Assembly: GCA_022821775.1 (NCBI GenBank)
Contig: JAJECY010000245.1
Location: forward strand, 1-53,361
Length of the DNA: 53,361 bases
Direction of reading: 5' to 3'
DNA from: Acidobacteriota bacterium
GTDB taxonomy: Bacteria > Acidobacteriota > Terriglobia > Versatilivoradales > Versatilivoraceae
The position numbers were made by a program, and so were the translations under genes. Shown here one piece after another: positions 33,804 to 41,429 of this stretch; the stretch's first letter is position 1; each line of letters opens with the position of its first letter. Below the pieces are notes generated by a model that was not told where the DNA came from, searched no databases, and saw only the letters and a program-made list of their open reading frames with translations.

Positions 33804-36074
33804 TCAGCGCTCGCCGAAGGAGTCCTTGCTGATCTCCAGCGCTCGCCGCATCAGCGGCTCCGCCTCACCCATCCGGTTGGTGACCTTCAGCAACTGCGCC
33901 AGGTTGTTCAAACGAATCGCCACGGTCGGGTGGTGACCACCCAAGGAAGCCTCGTCGATCTCCAGCGCTCGCCGCATCAGCGGCTCCGCCTCACCCATCC
34001 GGTTGGTGTCCTGCAGCAACTGCGCCAGGTTGTTCAAACCTGTCGCCACGGTCGGGTGGTGCTCGCCGAAGGAAGCCTTGCTGACCTCCAGCGCTCGCCG
34101 CATCAGCGGTTCTGCTTCTCCCATCCGGTTGGTGGCCTGCAGTAACAGCGCCAGGTTGTTCAAGCCTATCGCCACGGTCGGGTGGTGCTCGCCGAAGGAA
34201 GCCTTGCTGATCTCCAGCGCTTGCCGCATCAGCGGTTCCGCCTCACCCATCCGGTTGGTGTCCTGCAGCAACTGCGCCAGGTCGTTCGAAGCCTTTGCGA
34301 CAAGCTTCCCATTGGCGTGTCCCTTTGCCTCGGCGAGCGCTTTGCGTTGCTGTGTTTCACAATCATCCCATCGCGCGAGAGCCATCAGTTGTGTCGCGAT
34401 TTTCAGGCGCTGCAAGATCCGTTTTTCTGAATCGTCTATGCTCTCCAGCGTATCGCTCAGAAAGTCTAGCTTGGTCTCGGAAAACATGCGCACCGTCAAT
34501 CCCTCTCCCATCTCCATGAGCCGATTGGCGAAATTCTCAAATTCACCGCTTCGGTGCATTTCCCAACAGGCGATCATTTCCTCGACTTCGGCCAGATAGT
34601 CGGGGGCGGATCGATTACTCGTAATAATGCGGGCAATCGATTGGCTCACCCCATCGCCGGCCAGCGGCGCAGCTTCGCGCACGTAGCTCGCCATTTGCTC
34701 GGCCTCTCCACGGCGGGCATAGATCCTCGCCATGTCGAACTTCGCGGTCGCTCTCTCGCTTTCGTCACCGACTTCACTAAGGTAATCAAGGGTCGTTTCC
34801 GCATCGACACTGCCTTCTTCGATAAGTTTCTGGCGCAATAGGCGGCGCTTTTCATCGCGGGCATCGATGCTTGGGTAAAAGAGGTTGAAGAATTCAAGCA
34901 AGAACGGCAGGCGTTTGCGAGCGCCGCGGGATAGATTCATCGCGAGCCAGATATCAAAGAATCCTTCACGAATGGTGTAAAGGCGCGAGCGTTTGTCTTG
35001 TGGGTGCTGGCTGGCGCTCAGGTAGTGGGTAGCGGAGAGACGCTTGAGCAGCGACGAAGTCTCCTGCTGGCTCATGCGCATTCGCGCGGCAATGGCGGCC
35101 GGAGTCTTTTCCTGGTCGCGCATGCTCGCCAGACACTCCAGCAGCGCGCGTTGGCCGGGAGGCAGATCGTTGAGCCGATCCTGATAGAACGGCGATATCC
35201 GGTCGAGCAGCAGGTGGAACTGATCCTGAACCTTGGTGACCGATTCGTGGACGATCAACTCGTAGAGCATCATTATCAATCGAGGGTTCCCGCCCGTCAT
35301 CCGGTAAAGCGCCTGCAAGCGAGAACGCATGTCCGCAAAGGTTGCGAGGAGATCGTCGCGGCTTTCCCATTCGAGGTTGCGGCGGATTACTTCAACGGTT
35401 TCCTCAAAACTCAGGTTCTCGAGAATCTGAATGTCGAAGAAATCGTAAAACGGCTGTCCGACATCGGTGATGGCGTCGAAGTGTAGCGGCGAGGTGGCCA
35501 ACAGCAGGCAGCCGTTGTCGGCCATGAAGAACTTACGCAAGGAGGCGAGTTCGTTTTTGTCGCGAATTTGCCGCGTAAATATCTCGCCCAGGTTCTCGAG
35601 CATGATGAGCAGTGTGCGATTGTGCCGGCGGTTCTGTTGGCGGATTGCGGGGGCCAGGGTGTCGACTACGAGAGCGTTGTCTTCCTCGGTCTGTACCTTG
35701 GAGAACAACTCCGCCCATAGCGGCTCGTCATCGACGGCATCTTTCAGGATCTCGCATAGACCGATAAGAAAATCGGCGAAGGACAGTGTCCGGTTCGATT
35801 CCTCCGGAAACCGGACAACGACGCAGCTTGCACTGAGCGTTTCATCCGATTGCACTGTGTCTTCAATGCAGTCGAGCAGATGGGTCTTTCCGATTCCACG
35901 CGGCCCGATGAACAGGAGATGGTGTTTCGATTTCCTTCCAACGGAACCACGCAAGGATTCAACGGAATTGTCGAGGACATGTTCCCGCGCAACGCTGGTG
36001 TGGCGCAGGCGCTCAGGACTGGTTACTCCTGAGCGATACAGTCCGATCTTTGCATCGAGGGTCGGCTCAGGCAT
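33804..36074 (-). CDS. AAA+/STAND-like ATPase with winged helix and C-terminal TPR repeats
   Basis: The 756-residue protein has Walker A GPRGIGKT (57-64), a Walker B-like LLIMLENL in which Glu replaces the usual Asp (154-161), sensor-1-like LLATSP (191-196) and GGNPRL (261-266). A MarR-like winged helix lies at about 305-375. The rest is helical and ends in four TPR units of exactly 42 residues (HHPTVAIGLNNLALLLQATNRMGEAEPLMRRALEIS type). The layout is that of a STAND sensor: a switch ATPase plus a repeat array that recognises a trigger. It overlaps by 8 bp the gene of a second ATPase, so the two are translationally coupled. The C-terminus ends abruptly inside a fifth repeat (SFGER, then stop), next to the integrase tail. 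No nuclease, TIR or protease effector is fused to it. Confidence 0.7.
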   Translation of the reverse strand: MPEPTLDAKIGLYRSGVTSPERLRHTSVAREHVLDNSVESLRGSVGRKSKHHLLFIGPRGIGKTHLLDCIEDTVQSDETLSASCVVVRFPEESNRTLSFADFLIGLCEILKDAVDDEPLWAELFSKVQTEEDNALVVDTLAPAIRQQNRRHNRTLLIMLENLGEIFTRQIRDKNELASLRKFFMADNGCLLLATSPLHFDAITDVGQPFYDFFDIQILENLSFEETVEVIRRNLEWESRDDLLATFADMRSRLQALYRMTGGNPRLIMMLYELIVHESVTKVQDQFHLLLDRISPFYQDRLNDLPPGQRALLECLASMRDQEKTPAAIAARMRMSQQETSSLLKRLSATHYLSASQHPQDKRSRLYTIREGFFDIWLAMNLSRGARKRLPFLLEFFNLFYPSIDARDEKRRLLRQKLIEEGSVDAETTLDYLSEVGDESERATAKFDMARIYARRGEAEQMASYVREAAPLAGDGVSQSIARIITSNRSAPDYLAEVEEMIACWEMHRSGEFENFANRLMEMGEGLTVRMFSETKLDFLSDTLESIDDSEKRILQRLKIATQLMALARWDDCETQQRKALAEAKGHANGKLVAKASNDLAQLLQDTNRMGEAEPLMRQALEISKASFGEHHPTVAIGLNNLALLLQATNRMGEAEPLMRRALEVSKASFGEHHPTVATGLNNLAQLLQDTNRMGEAEPLMRRALEIDEASLGGHHPTVAIRLNNLAQLLKVTNRMGEAEPLMRRALEISKDSFGER
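33838..34341 (-). repeat. Tandem 126-bp repeats encoding TPR units
   Basis: The motif GCTCGCCGCATCAGCGG (or a one-base variant) occurs at 33841, 33967, 34093 and 34219, an exact 126-bp period. Whole units differ at only a few positions. Each codes for one 42-residue TPR unit. Such near-identity in DNA implies recent duplication or conversion, and copy number may vary between strains. Confidence 0.8.
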
Positions 36075-37296
36075 AGTATTTCCGCCACCACGATTTCAGC
36101 ACACCGCTGGCAAAGTCATAGATTCCCTCTTTGACCTCGATGACGTAGAAATCGTTCTCCAGGTCGAGCAATACTTGGTTGAACAGTTGTCTGCGCTCAT
36201 GCGACGGGAGCTCGATGCCGCTGTCCACTAGCACCCGGTCCGTTACTTGCAACAGAGCTGCACGGCCCAGCCCGGATTGGCACACGCTGATTTGCCCCAA
36301 CAAGGCATAGGAAATCGAGCGTTTGCGGTCCGCATAGTATTGCCTGATTCGAGAATAGTAGTGTTGCAACCGGGTGCGCGCACCGGGACTGACTATCAAC
36401 GATTCAAAGATGGCATCGACATCCGACGCGACGATTTCACGTTGCTCCTTTTTCCATAATCGGTAGAGATCCTGGGTCGCCATTTGCATGAAAAGCGGAA
36501 TGGGACGTCCCAGGCGGGAGACGATCCGCGGTGGAACATCCTCTTGGTATGGGACGCCTCGCCCACCCAACATTTCCGTCACAAAAGCCCTGATGTCACC
36601 GTCAGTGAGTGGAGGCAGGGGGATGTCTTCAAGGTCGTTGATGAGATCCACCTGTCCGAGCCCGTCAAGTGTGCCTGCAAGATTGACCGAGCCGCCAACC
36701 AACCAACGGATCGAGTCTTTTGCGGGTGCTGGATTCAATCGCTGGGTGCGAAACCAGGCGAGAAACTCGCGCAGCAACGCTGCATCCTCCCGGGACAAGT
36801 TGAGCAGCATGTCAGGCAGCTCGTCGACGATGAATAGAATCCGTACGCGGGTTTTGCGAGCCTGTTTGAGAAACCTGTCACCGTGCTGCCGCCAGTTCTC
36901 GCGCCAATCGGGATCACTTTGGCGCAGTGCGAGCTTGAAGCCACCGATACCGATCTCCCCGACCTTTCCCAATGCGCCACCCACGAGTTTCCAGCCTGCG
37001 GCAAGCTGGTCCCGTACGAAATCCGGATGCGCATCATGGAATGCGTCGAGTAGTCCCTGGAAGAAATCGGCTGGATGGGTCAAGTCCTGGACGTTGATCA
37101 AAACCGTCGAGAAACCGTTCCTGGGATGGTCACGCAAGTGATCCATGACGCTGGTTTTCCCCGTTCGTCGGGCCGCCGTGAGCACCAGGTGCCTGGTGCG
37201 CAGTGTTTCCCAAAGCTCCGCGACAAACTCCTCGCGGAATCGCAAGTCCACCGGGTCGACGGGAGCCCCGGTGTAGAATTCAGGAAGACTGCTCAT
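36067..37296 (-). CDS. AAA ATPase (archaeal-type/ORC-like), first gene of the two-ATPase operon
   Basis: The 409-residue protein has Walker A AARRTGKT (41-48), a classic Walker B ILFIVDE (153-159), sensor-1-like WLVGGSVNL (198-206) and GRPIPLFMQ (263-271). A C-terminal winged-helix-like region ends in YVIEVKEGIYDFASGVLKSWWRKYYA. That last pattern is typical of the ATPases grouped with archaeal-type DEXX/ORC-like proteins. It has no effector domain. Its gene overlaps the TPR-ATPase by 8 bp and has its own promoter upstream (37341-37368). The pair may form a hetero-complex in which this subunit is the active ATPase, since its Walker B is canonical and its partner's is not. Function is unknown; defence is a candidate from context. 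Confidence 0.7.
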   Translation of the reverse strand: MSSLPEFYTGAPVDPVDLRFREEFVAELWETLRTRHLVLTAARRTGKTSVMDHLRDHPRNGFSTVLINVQDLTHPADFFQGLLDAFHDAHPDFVRDQLAAGWKLVGGALGKVGEIGIGGFKLALRQSDPDWRENWRQHGDRFLKQARKTRVRILFIVDELPDMLLNLSREDAALLREFLAWFRTQRLNPAPAKDSIRWLVGGSVNLAGTLDGLGQVDLINDLEDIPLPPLTDGDIRAFVTEMLGGRGVPYQEDVPPRIVSRLGRPIPLFMQMATQDLYRLWKKEQREIVASDVDAIFESLIVSPGARTRLQHYYSRIRQYYADRKRSISYALLGQISVCQSGLGRAALLQVTDRVLVDSGIELPSHERRQLFNQVLLDLENDFYVIEVKEGIYDFASGVLKSWWRKYYA

Positions 37297-37340
37297 TTAT
37301 ACATCCATTTTGTTGCACAACATAAATGTCGTCCAAGTTA

Positions 37341-37368
37341 AGTATACAACAATATTGATTTAATTCAA
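37341..37368 (-). promoter_or_regulatory. Promoter of the two-ATPase operon
   Basis: On the minus strand TTGAAT (37368-37363) and TATACT (37346-37341) are 16 bp apart, in a distinctly AT-rich block. The start codon is about 45 nt downstream of the -10. A short palindrome GTTGCACAAC lies between -10 and ATG (about 37313-37322) and might bind a regulator. Confidence 0.5.
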
Positions 37369-37392
37369 TGTAGTTGAAGTAATAGAGCAGGT

Positions 37393-37584
37393 TTGTCGGT
37401 GGGCTGGTGCAAGCGCAGGGGAACTTCGGACGGGCGGCGGCGGAGGCAGGTGTCAAAGATTCGAGCGTTGCTGGCACGACGGTTACTGGAAGAATTCGGG
37501 CTTTCCTTGGCGGAAATTGCTCGCGAGCTAGGAGTCTCGCTCTCCGCAACTGCCAAGAGCTTACGGAATCGCCGGACAGAATAA
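37393..37584 (+). pseudogene. REP-associated (Y1/IS200-like) transposase, C-terminal remnant
   Basis: The open frame encodes KIRALLARRLLEEFGLSLAEIARELGVSLSATAKSLRN, a DnaA-like helix-turn-helix seen at the C-terminus of REP-associated Y1 transposases. The catalytic HUH and Tyr part is missing. It is followed directly by a sequence matching the right end of the 267-bp repeats in this island, which suggests that this transposase type is linked to those repeats. Confidence 0.5.
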
Positions 37585-37615
37585 TCCCACTAATTCAACA
37601 ACGTCCCCTTTTGAC
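37565..37615 (+). repeat. Right-end fragment of the 267-bp island repeat
   Basis: The stretch with GAATCGCCGGACAGA, then CTAATTCAACAACGTCCCC, matches the right terminus of the full copies at 38225-38491 and 39643-39909, with a few changes. The left part is missing and is replaced by the transposase remnant. Confidence 0.6.
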
Positions 37616-37638
37616 ATCCCCGGACAGATAACATGCAC

Positions 37639-38049
37639 CTATTGCTCCCTGGAAAGACGTTCTACGTAGCTGAGCGCGGCGCGAGCGAGCAGGCCTGACC
37701 GTGTTTCCCCTTCTCGAGCCGCCGCCTTGTCCACGATCGCCAGAACGCGGGCGGGCACCGTTATGTTGATTCGCTTCGTCTTGCTCAACAGCTTGGAGAG
37801 ATCAACGTCGACGAGTGCCCAAATCCCAGACTTGTAATCATCACTCGCCTGGTGTGTTTCCAGCGATCCCTTGGGAGGAATGGGTTCTCCATCCATGAGG
37901 AGTCCCTCCAGGTGGCAAGCAATAGCCTCCTGGGCCGCCTCGACGGCTTCCTCAAGCGTATCTCCCGCTGAAAAGCAGCCAGGCAGATCGGGTACGCTGA
38001 CCCCGTAAACACTCTCGACATCCTTGTGGATCACAACCGGGTATCGCAT
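37639..38049 (-). CDS. hicB: HicB-family antitoxin
   Basis: Started at MRYPVVIHKD (38049), the 136-residue protein has the HicB core: YGVSVPDLPGCFSAGDTLEEAVEAAQEAIACHLEGLLMDGEPIP. A C-terminal ribbon-helix-helix follows (INITVPARVLAIVDKAAAREGETRSGLLARAALSYV). HicB binds and blocks the HicA mRNA interferase and represses the operon. Upstream in the same frame, without a stop codon, is the body of hicA, so a fused product is possible. Because hicA has lost its start, this antitoxin may now serve no toxin of its own. Confidence 0.8.
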   Translation of the reverse strand: MRYPVVIHKDVESVYGVSVPDLPGCFSAGDTLEEAVEAAQEAIACHLEGLLMDGEPIPPKGSLETHQASDDYKSGIWALVDVDLSKLLSKTKRINITVPARVLAIVDKAAAREGETRSGLLARAALSYVERLSREQ

Positions 38050-38223
38050 CTCAGCGGTCCTCCAATTGGCTTGTCGGTAGATGTTGCGCAAAGTGCCGAT
38101 GGGGATCTCCTTACTGGGGTGCTTCACGGTGACCCGTCCGGACTTTTCAGGGTGGACGAATTGGTGATGGCTTCCGCGCACGTTCCGGGACACCCAACCT
38201 TCCCGCTTCAGTCTCCGAAGGGA
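38050..38223 (-). pseudogene. hicA: HicA toxin gene, 5' end removed by a 267-bp repeat
   Basis: The frame reads LRRLKREGWVSRNVRGSHHQFVHPEKSG, then VTVKHPSKEIPIGTLRNIYRQANW. This is almost all of HicA, including the catalytic histidine in GSHHQF. Homology ends at about 38220, and the repeat begins at 38225. The start codon and only about five residues are lost. The frame runs on without a stop into hicB (RTAEMRYPVV). Weak translation from an internal GTG (about 38193) would make a HicA lacking its first helix. Confidence 0.7.
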
Positions 38224-38224
38224 A

Positions 38225-38491
38225 AATAGGGGACGTTGTTGAATTACCGGAATAACTTTCCCGGTTTCTTATTCTTGACTGACCAAAACGGTGAAGCAGA
38301 TGCCTTCCCACGCGCTTCGGCACACTCGCAGGCACTGACACCGCGATTCGTCCTCAAAACGCGTCCGAATCGTTGCACCGAGCAGTTCCCCCACGGTACT
38401 CTGGATTTTTCCTTCCTTTTTTCCTCCCTCTCTAGGCGTCGACAGAATCGCCGGACAGAGTAATTCCACTAATTCAACAACGTCCCCTATT
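38225..38491. repeat. 267-bp repeat with terminal inverted repeats, copy 1
   Basis: It begins AATAGGGGACGTTGTTGAAT and ends with the inverse (CAACAACGTCCCCTATT). It is nearly identical to the copy at 39643-39909, and both are exactly 267 bp. A frame of 75 codons is open on the plus strand but differs little in DNA between copies and has no known family. It is a MITE-like element. It sits at the junction of the broken hicA and a transposase fragment. Confidence 0.8.
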
Positions 38492-38494
38492 GAC

Positions 38495-38648
38495 CCCCGT
38501 GCACAGCTTCCGCAGCCTGCTCGACGAGTTGGGCATCGTGGTCAGCAATACCATGCAAGTCGAAGACAGCGGCGAACGCTTCCAACTCAAGACCCGGTTG
38601 ACACCCTTGCAGCAACCGTTGTTCGAGTTGTTGGAGATCACCCTCTGA
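38495..38648 (+). pseudogene. IS4/IS1634-type transposase, C-terminal fragment
   Basis: The frame gives HSFRSLLDELGIVVSNTM, then FQLKTRLTPLQQPLFELLEITL and a stop at 38646-38648. This resembles the last 50 residues of IS1634-like (IS4 superfamily) transposases. The rest is absent. From 38649 to 38897 I see only a short open stretch (about 38772-38891, EKRDGVLRDHVVALLTNLDK) that may be another fragment; I cannot assign it. Confidence 0.45.
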
Positions 38649-38897
38649 TGTAGCCAGAAACCTACACCCCCAGAATCGTCGATGGCTCTGTCTACAATAG
38701 AGTTATTAGTTTTTTCCGCTGGAACTTCAGACTAAACGCCAGGGTGGATTGACCGAGCTGTGATCCCCTCACCCCAAGAGAAGCGCGACGGCGTCCTGCG
38801 CGATCATGTCGTTGCGCTGCTCACCAACCTGGATAAGCGCCTGGGACGGACCGAGGCCCGGCGTATCCACCGGGAGCAGCTGGAATTCCCAGCAACG

Positions 38898-39587
38898 TCA
38901 GAAACGGTATCCGATGCCAACACTGACGCCGCTTGAGGCCCGCTCGTCAATGTATTTACGAAGGAGTGAGTACTCAACGCGAATCACGGCTCGGCGTGTC
39001 AAGCTGACAATGGTTCCTCCGCGCAACAGCAATGTCGAGTGCGTGCGGTTGGAGCTTGTGTTCTGAAACTCGTCAGCCAGGATCGGCAGCCCATTCTCGT
39101 CATGTCCGATGGTGGGACGAAAGCGCATTTGTCTCCGTATATGTTCAAAACCCCCTCCGCCACCGCCATACAGGGAGAATCGACCCCTTCGCCACATCCA
39201 AACCAGCGACGGGGTCAGCACAACCAGACGCTCATCCGCGAAGTTGTCGTTCGGGCCGGCCAGCCCCGGCGGGCTGCCCTGTTTCCAGAAGGTCTCGGCT
39301 GCGCTTGTCGTTACGTCGAAAATCGTCGCCCAACGTCTTCCCAGCGGGACGATAACTCCGGTGCCAAACTGCGGACGCCATCGCAACGCGGTCGCCTGAT
39401 TGCCGTGAAAGTAGCTACCTGTCAAAGCGAAAACCTCGACGGCAGGTTCGCTTTGCTGGGCTGAAAGGGGAGCCGCAAGAAGTGCCAGGAGCCCGAGGGC
39501 CGACCAAGTGAATCGTCGGTGGCGAAAGAAGGCACGCGCCCAGATTGTTCCTTTACCCACGGCGGGCTTTCGTCCGAGTATCCTCAT
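38898..39587 (-). CDS. Small outer-membrane beta-barrel protein
   Basis: The 229-residue product has a basic N-terminus and a signal peptide (SALGLLALLAAPLSAQQ). Alternating hydrophobic and polar strands follow, ending in SSGVSVGIGYRF, and the terminal Phe is the usual signal for the barrel-assembly machinery. Glycine-rich GGGGGGFEH sits in one turn. It probably folds as an 8-stranded OmpA/OmpW-like barrel. The actual start may be a later codon nearer the signal peptide. It lies between the two repeat copies on the island and may alter the cell surface, for example as a phage or conjugation barrier, though nothing shows this directly. Confidence 0.6.
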   Translation of the reverse strand: MRILGRKPAVGKGTIWARAFFRHRRFTWSALGLLALLAAPLSAQQSEPAVEVFALTGSYFHGNQATALRWRPQFGTGVIVPLGRRWATIFDVTTSAAETFWKQGSPPGLAGPNDNFADERLVVLTPSLVWMWRRGRFSLYGGGGGGFEHIRRQMRFRPTIGHDENGLPILADEFQNTSSNRTHSTLLLRGGTIVSLTRRAVIRVEYSLLRKYIDERASSGVSVGIGYRF

Positions 39588-39642
39588 CCGATGAAAACTC
39601 CTGTCATTTGAGCCTTTTGCAAAATTCCGCAGGTAGGACGTG

Positions 39643-39909
39643 AATAGGGGACGTTGTTGAATTACTGGAATAACTTTCCCGGTTTCTTATTCCTGACTGA
39701 CCAAAACGGTGAAGCAGATGCCTTCCCGAGCGCTTCGGCACACTCGCAGGCACTGAGACCGCGATTCGTCCTCAAAACTCGTCCGAATCGTTGCACCGAG
39801 CAGTTCCCCCACGTTACTCTGGATTTTTCCTTCGTTTTTTCCTCCCTCTCTAGGCGTCGACAGAATCGCCGGACAGACTAATTCCACTAATTCAACAACG
39901 TCCCCTATT
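39643..39909. repeat. 267-bp repeat with terminal inverted repeats, copy 2
   Basis: Same length, orientation and termini as the copy at 38225-38491, with only scattered substitutions. It lies between the outer-membrane barrel gene's upstream region and the end of the GNAT toxin gene. The two copies flank a 1.15-kb segment as direct repeats, so recombination could delete that segment. Confidence 0.8.
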
Positions 39910-39980
39910 GACTTTCCTCCAGCAGCGCCTTCAGCCCCGGACATCCGCCGTGGCGTGGGAAATCATCACGTGACCCTCGA

Positions 39981-40496
39981 TCATTCGCTCAACATTGCCC
40001 GCAGGTCCTTCATGAGCAAGAACAGGTGATAGGGATCCGTGGGGCTCGGCTCGAACTCCAAGGCTTCGTACCAGCCGCGCGCCTCGTCGTCCTTGGCATG
40101 GACGAGAAGTTCCCGAATACCGGCGATGTCGGCGGCGGCGGCGGTTCTGAGCAGTGCGTCCTTGAGGAGCGCCTTCCCCAGGCCTCGTCCTTGCCAGGTC
40201 AGGTCGACCGCGAGACGGGCAAGAAGCATCACCGGGATCGGGTGCCGGGCCAGCCCCTTGCCGACTCGGAGAGGTGCGTCGGCATGTTCGACTGCTCCCG
40301 CCGCAAGGCTGTAGTAGGCGAGCACCGTCAATCCCCGGCAGGCGACATAGGTCCGGGCGCTGTCGGCCTTCTGGTTCGCCAGCGCGAAACGCTTCAGAAA
40401 GCGATCGAGTGGCTCTTTCCCGCACGCGAAGGAATCGACATCGTGCGTTGCGTCGAGCTTCTCGACTGGAGACAACCCCTCCTGTCCCGGCGTCAC
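39981..40496 (-). CDS. GNAT acetyltransferase toxin (TacT/AtaT type)
   Basis: The start is a GTG at 40496 that overlaps the antitoxin's TGA by 4 bp (GTGA). The longer open frame from 40583 would overlap the antitoxin by 91 bp. The 171-residue product has FACGKEPLDRFLK, then ARTYVACRGLTVLAYYSLAAG, the acetyl-CoA loop in VDLTWQGRGLGKALL, and the C-terminal GWYEALEFEPSPTDPYHLFLLMKDL. This is the pattern of toxins that acetylate the amino group of charged tRNA and stop translation. With the DUF1778 antitoxin directly upstream it forms a complete type II module. Confidence 0.85.
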   Translation of the reverse strand: MTPGQEGLSPVEKLDATHDVDSFACGKEPLDRFLKRFALANQKADSARTYVACRGLTVLAYYSLAAGAVEHADAPLRVGKGLARHPIPVMLLARLAVDLTWQGRGLGKALLKDALLRTAAAADIAGIRELLVHAKDDEARGWYEALEFEPSPTDPYHLFLLMKDLRAMLSE

Positions 40497-40768
40497 TCCA
40501 GCACGCTCTTCTCTGCAAGCAGTCGAGTCAAGCGGGGCTTGCCGGCGACCGGACGGTCGAGGATTGCCTGGAAGGCCTGCCACTGGCGATCGTCGAGCCG
40601 GAAAATCCGCCGGTCGACCAGGGCGTCCTCAGCGGCGTTGATCCCTGCCTCGAGCAGAAACTCCGTGACGTTCTTGTGTGACGAGGCCGCAGCCCGCTGA
40701 AGCAACGCCTTCATGTTCGAGGTCGTCCTAACCTCGATGCGTTCCGACTTGTTTTCGGCGATGGCCAT
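40493..40768 (-). CDS. DUF1778 (TacA-type) ribbon-helix-helix antitoxin
   Basis: The 91-residue protein starts at MAIAENKSERIEV (40768), with GGAGG 7 bp upstream. It has the N-terminal ribbon-helix-helix (SERIEVRTTSNMKALLQRAAASSHKNVTEFLLEAG). A C-terminal toxin-binding tail (FRLDDRQWQAFQAILDRPV) follows. It binds and neutralises the downstream GNAT toxin and represses their operon. The stop codon overlaps the toxin's GTG start. Confidence 0.85.
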   Translation of the reverse strand: MAIAENKSERIEVRTTSNMKALLQRAAASSHKNVTEFLLEAGINAAEDALVDRRIFRLDDRQWQAFQAILDRPVAGKPRLTRLLAEKSVLE

Positions 40769-41023
40769 GAATGTTCCTCCGATTGGATCCACAGACATTC
40801 TGCCATACGGATAGTGTACGGACAAGAACGCATCGACAGACACCCCATAGTGCCTCACATCCTCCTGACGGTCCACGGCACGGTGCCCGACGATGTGGGC
40901 CCTCATCGGAAAGGCAGGCATAGGGCTCGAAGGCCAGGTTGGCGGCAAGCTCAAAGACCAGATCGAGCAGGGCGCGGCGCCGTGGCAAAGGCGGTTGAAG
41001 CCCGGCGAGCGCGCCGGCGAAAG

Positions 41024-41037
41024 TGGTGGAGGCGGCG
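41024..41037. other. Island attachment site (proximal copy, inside the ssrA 3' end)
   Basis: TGGTGGAGGCGGCG is the complement of the last 14 nt of ssrA. It recurs at 33654-33667 in the same orientation. Integration here leaves tmRNA intact, as with known ssrA-targeting islands. The 7.4 kb between the repeats is the inserted segment. Confidence 0.65.
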
Positions 41038-41382
41038 GGAATCGAACCCGCGTCCGAAATTACTTGGCGAAAAGAATCTACGTGCGTATCCGGTTCCTGT
41101 TTGGTTTCGCCGCCCGACATCGAGAACCGGCAAGAGTGCCTGGCGACTAGACCGGTGAGTTTCGCCGGCGGCTCCCGGACGGCTGCCATCGGCTAGCCTG
41201 TTAGTCGACGCCCCACATCCGCCGCACAGGCATCAGCGGAGGGAACGGCTGCTCAAGTTTGTTTAAGCAGCAAGTGCCAATGGTTCATCAGCAGTTACGT
41301 TTAGGTCCATCTTTTTAACGAGGGGATGGTCCTCGGCACGCATCTTCAGCCTCGATAATCCCGTCGAAACCTTTTCGCCCCC
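41024..41382 (-). ncRNA. ssrA: Transfer-messenger RNA (one-piece, about 359 nt)
   Basis: The 5' end GGGGGCGAAAAGGTTTCGAC and the 3' end with T-loop GGTTCGATTCCCG and encoded CCA pair into a seven-base acceptor stem (G1-C, G2-C, G3-U, G4-C, G5-C, C6-G, G7-C). The tag reading frame (41292-41263) follows GUAACU and reads ADEPLALAA then UAA; the L-A-A end is the usual proteolysis signal. tmRNA with SmpB frees stalled ribosomes and tags the nascent chain. The 3' end is the insertion point of the neighbouring island. A consensus promoter lies about 48 bp upstream. Confidence 0.95.
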
Positions 41383-41429
41383 AGGGTATTGTGTTCCGCT
41401 TAAGAATCGACAGCGGAGGAGGTGGATTC

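Noticed and set aside
33838-34341. Possible CRISPR array from the regular spacing
   Set aside because: The 126-bp period is in frame and codes for 42-residue TPR units; there are no short repeats with unique spacers and no cas genes.
40493-40954. Longer 153-residue version of the DUF1778 antitoxin
   Set aside because: The ATG at 40768 has GGAGG at good spacing and gives the family's usual length; the extension is unrelated sequence.
40893-41158. Short plus-strand frames ending in GNRTRVRNYLAKR
   Set aside because: They are translations of the antisense of the tmRNA 3' end, a common false gene.
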